Positions 16,328 through 22,667 of a DNA stretch of 64,000 bases are shown here, piece after piece. Made by a program: the position numbers and the translations under genes. The notes beneath the pieces were generated by a model. It did not search any database. It was not told where the DNA came from and saw only the letters and a list, made by a program, of their open reading frames with translations. Origin of the DNA: Streptococcus hyointestinalis (GTDB lineage: Bacteria > Bacillota > Bacilli > Lactobacillales > Streptococcaceae); NCBI RefSeq assembly GCF_900459405.1, contig NZ_UHFN01000007.1, positions 2,226,573 through 2,290,572 on the forward strand, written 5' to 3'. Positions within the stretch are counted from its first letter, which is position 1. The number at the start of each line of letters is the position of its first letter.

Positions 16328-16356
16328 ATTCTAGCAAAGAGTGCTATGGAAGTCAA
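16328..16356 (-). promoter_or_regulatory. Promoter of the leader RNA
   Basis: On the minus strand TTGACT (16351-16356) and TAGAAT (16328-16333) are separated by exactly 17 bp. The IS30 copy A target repeat begins 5 bp upstream of the -35, so the promoter itself remains whole. Confidence 0.7.
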
Positions 16357-16672
16357 TGCTTTCTCAAAAAAATGGTAAATTCTCAAAGTAAGTTCTAGTT
16401 CCCGTCCTTCCAGAAGTTACTCTGAGAAAACTGCATAAAATCAACAGAATTTAGTCTCAGACTAAGTTCTGTTTTTGACTAAAAATGCTGATAATAGTGA
16501 GTTTTAGGCTTGAAAATATTGAAAAAAAGGGTACACCAAAGTTGCTGGCTCTGAGACGTCTCAAAGTAAGTTCTAGTCATCTGGAATTTAGGACGGGACA
16601 AGTTCCTTTCTATTTTGAAATTATTTTCTGATAAAAACTAGCGATTATTTATCTAATAGACTTGTTCGGTAA

Positions 16673-17050
16673 CTACATCATCTCGTGATTGATGATGCCA
16701 CAAATCAACTCAGCTCTTAATTCAAACCGTTTTCTACGATTACGATAGGGCTGTGCCATGATTTGAAAGGTTTTAAATTTGGCATTATAGCGCTCAACTT
16801 CAATACGCATTTTAGCTATCTCGCGATTCAACTGCTTATCCTCTTGGGTTAAGAGGTGATGTTTAGAACGCTTAGCAGGAATAAAGGTATTTTCGTGAAA
16901 TTTCAAGATGCCTAAATACCCTAAATCTACGAAAACAAGGGTACTTTGGGGCAAACTATAGCCAATACTCTCCTTAAAAAGGGTAAAATCATGCGTATGG
17001 CCATCTGAAAAAGCCAATTGACAAGCACGATGGCTAGTCAAATCAAGCAT
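16673..17050 (-). CDS. IS1381-like transposase, second frame (orfB)
   Basis: This frame encodes the C-terminal part of an IS5-type DDE transposase. It includes FSDGHTHDFTLF and LVFVDLGYLGI with catalytic aspartates, and the family-typical tail REIAKMRIEVERYNAKFK. It has no good ribosome site of its own. Reading through a -1 shift at the run of seven A residues (minus strand, 17106-17112) restores the conserved sequence NYSGKKKRHTIKTQ and joins it to orfA. The stop codon lies within the terminal inverted repeat. Confidence 0.8.
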   Translation of the reverse strand: MLDLTSHRACQLAFSDGHTHDFTLFKESIGYSLPQSTLVFVDLGYLGILKFHENTFIPAKRSKHHLLTQEDKQLNREIAKMRIEVERYNAKFKTFQIMAQPYRNRRKRFELRAELICGIINHEMM

Positions 17051-17061
17051 GATTTGAGTTT

Positions 17062-17487
17062 TTATGGTATGTCTTTTCTTTTTACCAGAATAATTCTTGC
17101 TTTGGTTTTTTTAGGGCGTTGAATAGGACTTTCAGTGACATCAATGGCAACAGTGGCGCTAGGTGCTTCCAAGTGGTCTAAATCAAAGAGGCCCGAAGAA
17201 CGAAGGGTGTCCTCTACCCATGTAATGGTCTCATTGACAGTTGCCACACCTACACCAAAATCAAATGCCAACAAGCGTTGAGTGGGGTAATAACGTAAGT
17301 AGCGCAAGGTCATGATAAGTTGGTCTTCCATGCTTAGACGACGTGGGCGTCCTCCTTTTCGGTGTTGCTCTTGATAAGCGTCAGTGAGACAATCAAGCAT
17401 CAGATGAAACGTCGCTTTTTTAACACCTATCAACAATTTGAAATTCTCTGAGTTTAATTTTAAGGCTTTTTCGTATGTTGTTTCCAT
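17062..17487 (-). CDS. IS1381-like transposase, first frame (orfA)
   Basis: The 141-residue product carries the N-terminal helix-turn-helix region of IS5-type transposases (GRPRRLSMEDQLIMTLRYLR) and the start of the catalytic core (VAIDVTESPIQRPKK). It ends shortly after the A7 slippery run. This two-frame layout is normal for the IS1381 group, where frameshifting makes the full transposase. The gene is therefore not necessarily broken. Confidence 0.8.
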   Translation of the reverse strand: METTYEKALKLNSENFKLLIGVKKATFHLMLDCLTDAYQEQHRKGGRPRRLSMEDQLIMTLRYLRYYPTQRLLAFDFGVGVATVNETITWVEDTLRSSGLFDLDHLEAPSATVAIDVTESPIQRPKKTKARIILVKRKDIP

Positions 17488-17491
17488 ACCT

Positions 17492-18679
17492 TTAGTATAC
17501 CACTTTTGAGTTACCGAACAAGTCTAATAATCGAGGTGATTGGATGACGTTTTCAGGGTCAATTTTAGAGATACCGAGAAGTGTTGCCACTTTCTCACCG
17601 TAGGTAAAGGTAAAGAGTTCATAGGCTGATTTTCCGTTGAAAGAAGCTCGTTTGACGCTGTTGACATGTGAACAAACTAGGTTGATGTCATCCTGTGTCA
17701 AGTTATCGAAGCTAGTTCCTTTAGGGAGAATATCTCTGATAAGCGTGTGATTTTTCTCAATTCTCCCCTTCTGGTCAGAACGATTTGGGTCACAGAAGAA
17801 GAGTTTAGATTCTCCACGAACATCCATTTCGATATCGTCTACTCTAGCGAATTCACCGCCATTATCGGTCAGAATGACAGGGAATAGTTCGCAGAAGCTC
17901 ATCTCTTTCTGGTGTAGGTCATTCTTGATAGCGTAGAGGTGTTTAGCGACCTCATTAGCTGTTTTATTATCCAGTAACCGAGCGAAAATAAAGTTGCAGT
18001 AGGAGAGGTTAAAAGTGAGAAGTACCTTTCCTCCAATCCTTCCAGTAACGGTGTCCATTTCCAGCCAGTAGCTGATATCATTCTTAGTAAGAAAGCCTTG
18101 GAAGTCCTCGTAAGACCGTCCTTCTCTAGCAGTTTTAGGAATGGGTTGGAGATTTCTGGTTCTCCGCTTTCTGAATTTCACGACACGGGGGAAATCAATA
18201 GGCTTTGTGGACAGATAGCCCTTTTCAAGGTATCTGTAGATAGAAGCTCTGGATGCCGAAAGTTCATTTGAGGCGATGATGTGGTTGAGGTGTTGTCCTT
18301 TTTTGATGGCAGAAGAGACAATCTCGTCCATGCGATAGAATTCTTCCTTGTTTAGGGCAACACCTGTTCTCGAATCTGAGAGCTTAGCTTCATAATCCAG
18401 CTGAGCTCTTTTTGCGTAGTAGAACTGTTTCTGGTATCCACAATTGCTTCTCTTTTTCGGACAGGCATTACAAACGTAAGGAGCCTTTTTGAGTAGAGGG
18501 CAGGCCTCACAATTGGATGTCACAGAATTTTCTTTAACCACTCGATTTCTGCGAACTTCTTTTGAGATTGTGGACGGGTCTTTACCTAGCTTAGTAGCGA
18601 TAGCTGAGAAGGTTTTTAGCTGTTCGATTCCTATTTGAATATCGTTGCGATCAGAGAGAGTTAAGTGTTTGTTTTTCAT
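17492..18679 (-). CDS. IS30-family transposase, copy A (C-terminus replaced)
   Basis: The frame has 395 residues: an N-terminal HTH_38-type domain (LTLSDRNDIQIGI, then LGKDPSTISKEVRRN), a four-cysteine zinc-binding segment (CEACPLL, CNACPKKRSNC), and a DDE integrase core with WLEMDTVTG, ILTDNGGEF and GRIEKNHTL. The last native codons (after PRLLD) are replaced by nine residues read from the nested IS5-family element. Copies B and C end in DK and NK instead. Catalytic residues remain, so activity may persist. It differs from copy C at many positions along its length. Confidence 0.9.
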   Translation of the reverse strand: MKNKHLTLSDRNDIQIGIEQLKTFSAIATKLGKDPSTISKEVRRNRVVKENSVTSNCEACPLLKKAPYVCNACPKKRSNCGYQKQFYYAKRAQLDYEAKLSDSRTGVALNKEEFYRMDEIVSSAIKKGQHLNHIIASNELSASRASIYRYLEKGYLSTKPIDFPRVVKFRKRRTRNLQPIPKTAREGRSYEDFQGFLTKNDISYWLEMDTVTGRIGGKVLLTFNLSYCNFIFARLLDNKTANEVAKHLYAIKNDLHQKEMSFCELFPVILTDNGGEFARVDDIEMDVRGESKLFFCDPNRSDQKGRIEKNHTLIRDILPKGTSFDNLTQDDINLVCSHVNSVKRASFNGKSAYELFTFTYGEKVATLLGISKIDPENVIQSPRLLDLFGNSKVVY

Positions 18680-18806
18680 TGTCAGTTACCAACTTGTCCC
18701 ATAGTAAGTTCTACCTTATTTTTTGTCTCAGTCTAATTTCCAGTTTTTAAGACAGACTAGAACTTACTTTGAGAATTTTGGTTCTCAAAAAAATCTGTCA
18801 AGTAAC

Positions 18807-18835
18807 TTTACTTTACAAAAAAGATATGGTATCAT
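18807..18835 (+). promoter_or_regulatory. rpmF-rpmG promoter
   Basis: TTTACT (18807-18812) and TATCAT (18830-18835) lie 17 bp apart, with TGG directly before the -10 (extended -10). IS30 copy A ends 12 bp upstream of its -35, past the TSD. Confidence 0.6.
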
Positions 18836-18883
18836 AGTGAAGTTGATGAAAATCAAAACTCATATTGAAAGGAAAACATAAAC

Positions 18884-19060
18884 ATGGCAGTACCTGCACG
18901 TCACACTTCCAAAGCGAAGAAAAACAAACGTCGTACACACTACAAATTGACTGCACCATCAGTACAATTTGACGAAACTACTGGAGATTACTCACGTTCA
19001 CACCGTGTATCTTTGAAAGGATACTACAAAGGACGTAAAATCGCTAAAGCTGGCAAATAA
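18884..19060 (+). CDS. rpmF: 50S ribosomal protein L32
   Basis: The 58-residue basic protein begins [19 protein letters not shown], the L32 signature, and is part of the large ribosomal subunit. It is slightly shorter than some streptococcal versions. It follows AAAGGAAA and is 15 bp from rpmG, forming a two-gene operon. IS30-family copies flank this operon on both sides in the same orientation, so recombination between them would delete it. Confidence 0.95.
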
Positions 19061-19075
19061 TAGAAGGGAGATATC

Positions 19076-19225
19076 ATGCGCGTAAATATCACACTTGAAC
19101 ACAAAGAATCTGGTGAACGCTTGTACCTTACTTCTAAAAACAAACGTAACACGCCAGACCGTCTTCAATTGAAAAAATACTCACCAAAATTGCGTAAACA
19201 CGTGATTTTTACTGAAGTGAAATAA
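19076..19225 (+). CDS. rpmG: 50S ribosomal protein L33
   Basis: The 49-residue product reads [20 protein letters not shown] and ends HVIFTEVK. Its sequence ([18 protein letters not shown]) is a zinc-independent L33 with no CxxC pairs. It is preceded by AAGGGAGA and followed by a strong terminator. Zinc-binding paralogues often exist elsewhere in the genome; none is in this window. Confidence 0.95.
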   Translation: MRVNITLEHKESGERLYLTSKNKRNTPDRLQLKKYSPKLRKHVIFTEVK

Positions 19226-19236
19226 TTGAACACACT

Positions 19237-19272
19237 AAAAACCTATGAAACCAGCGTTTCTAGGTTTTTTAT
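19237..19272 (+). terminator. rpmG terminator
   Basis: AAAAACCTA pairs with TAGGTTTTT around an inner stem GAAAC/GTTTC, and six T residues follow. Confidence 0.85.
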
Positions 19273-19363
19273 TTTCTCAAAGTGCGGTTTTATCTTACTG
19301 GCGAAAAGGGAGATATGTTATAATACCTTTAGTAATCGTTTTCAATAGGAGAGAAGTAATATT

Positions 19364-20116
19364 ATGAAATCATATCAGGATATAAATAGAGAAACGATTG
19401 ATAGCTGGGTAGAGGAAGGCTGGGTGTGGGCAATACCTATTTCGCACGAAGAGTATCTAGAAGCACAAAATGGCAAGTGGGATGTTTTGCTGACTCCAAC
19501 AGTACCTGTACCCCATGAGTGACTTGGGGAGTTGAAGAATAAAAAAATTCTGGGATTAGCCTCTGGTGGTGGACAACAAATGCCAATATTTGCTGCTCTC
19601 GGTGCGACATGTAGTGTACTGGATTATTCCTAAAAACAAATCGAGTCTGAATTGAAAGTGGCAGAAAGGGAAGGCTATCACATAGAAGCCATAGAGGGAG
19701 ATATGACAAAAACACTTCCTTACGAAGATGAGTCTTTTGATATTGTTTTCCACCCTGTATCAAACTGCTATATTGAGGATGTGCAACATATTTTCAATGA
19801 GGTGTACAGAATCTTGAAAAAGGGTGGCATTTTTCTTGCAGGATTAAACAATGAAATCAACTATATCGTGGATAACGATGAAAAAGAAATCGTTTGGAAA
19901 ATGCCATTCAATCCTTTAAAAGATGAAAAGGCTAGAAGCTACATGGTCAAAGAAAATGCAGGCATGCAGTTTTCTCATAATATGACAGAACAAATAGGCG
20001 GACAATTGAAAGCCGGATTGACATTACTTGATTTATACGAAGATACCAACGGCTCTGGAAGGCTCCATGAACTGAACATTAAAACATTTGTCGCAACTAA
20101 AGCCGCTAAACTATAG
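19364..20116 (+). pseudogene. Class I SAM-dependent methyltransferase, two in-frame stops
   Basis: A single continuous frame of 251 codons starts at an ATG preceded by AGGAGAGAAG. It reads KSYQDINRETIDSWVEEG, then a glycine-rich SAM-binding motif (ILGLASGGGQQMPIF) and a typical VFHPVSNCYIEDV and RILKKGG region. It is broken by TGA at codon 53 (after PVPHE, where tryptophan is expected) and TAA at codon 90 (in the DYS-KQ segment). Both are point nonsense changes with no frameshift, so the decay looks recent. Only the C-terminal part from 19652 is open. Confidence 0.85.
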
Positions 20117-20143
20117 AATCAAGGTTTCTGTTAACCTTTGATT

Positions 20144-20443
20144 TTATAGTTTAACCCTCTTTATAGCTTTTGGTTGATAGTCGGCATAAACTTCTAAAAG
20201 CTCTTCTATGACTGGTTTTGAAAAATGTCGCTCTAGTCTATTATTTACAATATCAGTGAAAGTATCGATGGTTACTTGTGTTTCATTGCTCAACAGTTCT
20301 AAAAAGATAGTGTCTATGGTTCTAGATTCTTCTTGAGATAAGTTGTATTTCAAGATAAAAGTGCTCCTGTTTTTAAGTTCCAATTTATCACATAAATCCA
20401 TCAATACATTTGTCATATGGTATAATTTATCATCTAAGTCCAT
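20144..20443 (-). CDS. Small helical protein, function unknown
   Basis: The product has 99 residues from the ATG at 20443, which lies 6 bp after AGGAGG; an upstream start would overlap the ribosome site. The protein is acidic and helical (DLDDKLYHMTNVLMDLCDKL at the start). I recognise no family. Its size and helical character resemble bacteriocin immunity proteins, but no motif supports that. IS30 copy B inserted about 24 bp upstream, at a likely -10 (TAGAGT within the duplicated target), separating the gene from its -35 (TTGATT, now beyond 22028). Expression is probably altered. Confidence 0.6.
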   Translation of the reverse strand: MDLDDKLYHMTNVLMDLCDKLELKNRSTFILKYNLSQEESRTIDTIFLELLSNETQVTIDTFTDIVNNRLERHFSKPVIEELLEVYADYQPKAIKRVKL

Positions 20444-20479
20444 GGCTACCCTCCTCATTTTTTCACACTAACTCTAACA

Positions 20480-22015
20480 GGTAAATTCTCAAAGTAAGTT
20501 CTAGTTCCCGTCCTTCCAGAAGTTACTCTGAGAAAACTGCATAAAATCAACAGAATTTAGTCTCAGACTAAGTTCTTTTTTGACTAAAAATGCTGATAAT
20601 AGTGAGTTTTAGGCCTGAAAATATTGAAAAAAGGGTACACTAAAGTTACTGGCTCTGAGACGTCTCAAAGTAAGTTCTAGTCATCTGGAATTTAGGACGG
20701 GACAAGTTCCTTTCTATTTTGAAATTATTTTCTGATAAAAACTAGCGATTATTTATCTAATAATCGAGGTGATTGGATGACGTTTTCAGGGTCAATTTTA
20801 GAGATACCGAGAAGTGTTGCCACTTTCTCACCGTAGGTAAAGGTAAAGAGTTCATAGGCTGATTTTCCGTTGAAAGAAGCTCGTTTGACGCTGTTGACAT
20901 GTGAACAAACTAGGTTGATGTCCTCCTGTGTCAAGTTATCGAAGCTAGTTCCTTTAGGGAGAATATCTCTGATAAGCGTGTGATTTTTCTCAATTCTCCC
21001 CTTCTGGTCAGAACGATTTGGGTCGCAGAAGAAGAGTTTAGATTCTCCACGAACATCCATTTCGATATCGTCTACTCTAGCGAATTCACCGCCATTATCG
21101 GTCAGAATGACAGGGAATAGTTCGCAGAAGCTCATCTCTTTCTGGTGTAGGTCATTCTTGATAGCGTAGAGGTGTTTAGCGACCTCATTGGCTGTTTTAT
21201 TATCAAGTAATCGAGCGAAGATAAAGTTACAGAAAGAGAGGTTGAAGGTGAGAAGTACCTTTCCGCCGATCCGTCCAGTAACGGTGTCCATTTCCAGCCA
21301 ATAGCTGATTCCTTTCTCTGTGAGAAAGCGTTGGAAGTCCGCGTAGGACCACCCTTCTTTAGCCGCTTTAGGAATGGGTTGGAGTTTTCTGGTTCTCCGC
21401 TTTCTGAATTTTACGACACGGGGGAAATCAATGGGCTTTGTGGACAGATAGCCTTTTTCAAGGTATCGGTAGATAGAAGCTCTTGATGCCGAAAGTTCGT
21501 TGGAGGCGATGATGTGGTTGAGGTGTTGTCCCTTTTGGATGGCAGAAGAGACAATAGCGTCCATTTTATAGAATTCTTCCTTGTTTAGGGCAACGCCTGT
21601 TCTCGACTCCGAGAGCTTAGCTTCATAGTCAAGCTGAGCTCTTTTGGCGTAGTAGAACTGTTTCTGGTATCCGCAGTTGCTTCTCTTTTTCGGACAGGCA
21701 TTACAAACGTAAGGAGCCTTTTTGAGTAGAGGGCAGGCCTCACAATTGGATGTCACAGAATTTTCTTTAACCACTCGATTTCTGCGAACTTCTTTTGAGA
21801 TTGTGGACGGGTCTTTTCCTAGCTTAGTAGCGATAGCTGAGAAGGTTTTTAGCTGTTTGATTCCTATTTGAATATCGTTGCGATCAGAGAGAGTTAAGTG
21901 TTTGTTTTTCATTGTCAGTTACCAACTTGTCCCATAGTAAGTTCTACCTTATTTTTTTGTCTCAGTCTAATTTCCAGTTTTTAAGACAGACTAGAACTTA
22001 CTTTGAGAATTTTGG
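20480..22015 (-). mobile_element. IS30-family element, copy B
   Basis: This is an intact 1536-bp element with ends GGTAAATTCTCAAAG and (opposite strand) CCAAAATTCTCAAAG. It is flanked by the 13-bp repeat ACTAACTCTAACA (20467-20479 and 22016-22028). About 270 bp of non-coding sequence at the 3' end repeats the terminal motif TCTCAAAGTAAGTTCTAG internally beside the palindrome TGAGACGTCTCA. Confidence 0.92.
20749..21912 (-). CDS. IS30-family transposase, copy B
   Basis: The intact 387-residue transposase has the same domain order as copy A: an HTH, a four-cysteine segment, and a DDE core with LEMDTVTGR, LTDNGGEF and GRIEKNH. Its first ~100 residues and its C-terminal third match copy A, while the middle (residues about 100-250, for example KMDAIVSSAIQKG and PKAAKEGWSYADF) matches copy C. 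The protein is thus a mosaic, which suggests gene conversion between element copies. Confidence 0.92.
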   Translation of the reverse strand: MKNKHLTLSDRNDIQIGIKQLKTFSAIATKLGKDPSTISKEVRRNRVVKENSVTSNCEACPLLKKAPYVCNACPKKRSNCGYQKQFYYAKRAQLDYEAKLSESRTGVALNKEEFYKMDAIVSSAIQKGQHLNHIIASNELSASRASIYRYLEKGYLSTKPIDFPRVVKFRKRRTRKLQPIPKAAKEGWSYADFQRFLTEKGISYWLEMDTVTGRIGGKVLLTFNLSFCNFIFARLLDNKTANEVAKHLYAIKNDLHQKEMSFCELFPVILTDNGGEFARVDDIEMDVRGESKLFFCDPNRSDQKGRIEKNHTLIRDILPKGTSFDNLTQEDINLVCSHVNSVKRASFNGKSAYELFTFTYGEKVATLLGISKIDPENVIQSPRLLDK

Positions 22016-22128
22016 ACTAACTCTAACACTCATCGTCTTTAAAATCAAGACTACTTTTGAAAGCGTTTTTGTGATATAATAAGATATTAGAGGTAATATT
22101 ATAAACAGTGTTTTTTGTGAGGTATGTT

Positions 22129-22488
22129 ATGTCACGAAAGTCATTTAATTTCGTCATGACAGCAGGATTTATAATCTTTGCTATTTTGGCTATTGCTGCT
22201 GACTGGAATTATCGGATAAGCCTAATGGGGCTTGGAACTTTACTTGTCCTACTGGCTTTAGGCAATGCGCTTTACTACCATTCAGCTAAAAAGACACCGC
22301 CTAAACCACACACCAAGGGGCGTCTGCCATTTATCCTTTTCTTGACTTTTTTAGCCTGCGAATTGGCTATCATCGTCACCATGTTTATTTTAGGAGGTAG
22401 CGCTTCTCTAAGAATTCAAAAGCTTCTTTCTTGCTTATTGTGTGCGCTCCTATTTTGCCTGCTGCTCTTTTTTGGTCCGACGGATTAA
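22129..22488 (+). CDS. Small membrane protein, function unknown
   Basis: The 119-residue protein has about four hydrophobic segments (FVMTAGFIIFAILAIAA; LMGLGTLLVLLALGNAL; FILFLTFLACELAIIVTMFIL; LLSCLLCALLFCLLLFF) and a short basic loop in the middle. The ATG at 22129 follows GAGG by 6 bp and is preferred over an upstream in-frame start. An extended -10 (TGATATAAT) lies about 50 bp upstream. No family is recognised. IS30 copy B ends about 110 bp upstream of the start codon, so its promoter is probably intact. Confidence 0.6.
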   Translation: MSRKSFNFVMTAGFIIFAILAIAADWNYRISLMGLGTLLVLLALGNALYYHSAKKTPPKPHTKGRLPFILFLTFLACELAIIVTMFILGGSASLRIQKLLSCLLCALLFCLLLFFGPTD

Positions 22489-22592
22489 GACATACAAAAA
22501 TCACTAAAATCGTATGTTTTAAGCTTTTTTTAAGCAGTGGTCGCTATACTGTAACCATCCTAAAACTTTTCTTTTTCATAAATCTCCTGAGA

Positions 22593-22625
22593 GAGGCCTG
22601 AGTTATCAGGTCTCTTTCGTTTTGC
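22593..22625 (+). terminator. Rightward terminator
   Basis: AGAGGCCTGA pairs with TCAGGTCTCT and is followed by TTCGTTTT. It closes the transcript of the small membrane protein. Confidence 0.65.
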
Positions 22626-22634
22626 CTTAGTCAT

Positions 22635-22665
22635 AAAAAAGTTCGAGCTTTACTCGAACTTTTTT
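22635..22665. terminator. Terminator of the YhgE/Pip gene
   Basis: The perfect stem AAAAAAGTTCGAG/CTCGAACTTTTTT works in both directions, mainly for the leftward gene ending at 22668. Confidence 0.85.
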
Positions 22666-22667
22666 AG

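Larger units (their letters stand above)
16658..17525 (-). mobile_element. IS5-family (ISL2 group, IS1381-like) element nested in IS30 copy A
   Basis: The 868-bp element has perfect 17-bp terminal inverted repeats, AGACTTGTTCGGTAACT at 16658-16674 and its complement at 17509-17525. The target duplication is AAT (16655-16657 and 17526-17528), fitting the ANT target of the ISL2 group. The uninterrupted site is visible in copy B near 20756. It truncates the last codon of the host transposase gene. Confidence 0.9.
16374..18781 (-). mobile_element. IS30-family element, copy A, split by an IS5-family element
   Basis: The ends are GGTAAATTCTCAAAGTAAG on the left and, on the opposite strand, CCAAAATTCTCAAAGTAAG. 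The 13-bp repeat TTCTCAAAAAAAT flanks it exactly (16361-16373 and 18782-18794). Removing the inserted 868-bp element and its 3-bp duplication leaves about 1537 bp, the size of copies B and C. It inserted between the leader RNA promoter and rpmF. Confidence 0.9.

Noticed and set aside
16673..17487. Broken transposase in the IS1381-like element
   Set aside because: The two frames join by a -1 shift at a seven-A run, the normal expression mode of this group, so it should not be called a pseudogene.
19364..20116. Selenocysteine or stop-codon recoding in the methyltransferase frame
   Set aside because: Two different stops occur, one replacing an expected tryptophan and one in a charged loop, and no recoding structure is visible. 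A pseudogene is simpler.
16374..22015. Composite transposon made of IS30 copies A and B carrying rpmF-rpmG
   Set aside because: Each copy has its own distinct 13-bp target duplication, which shows two independent insertions rather than one composite unit.
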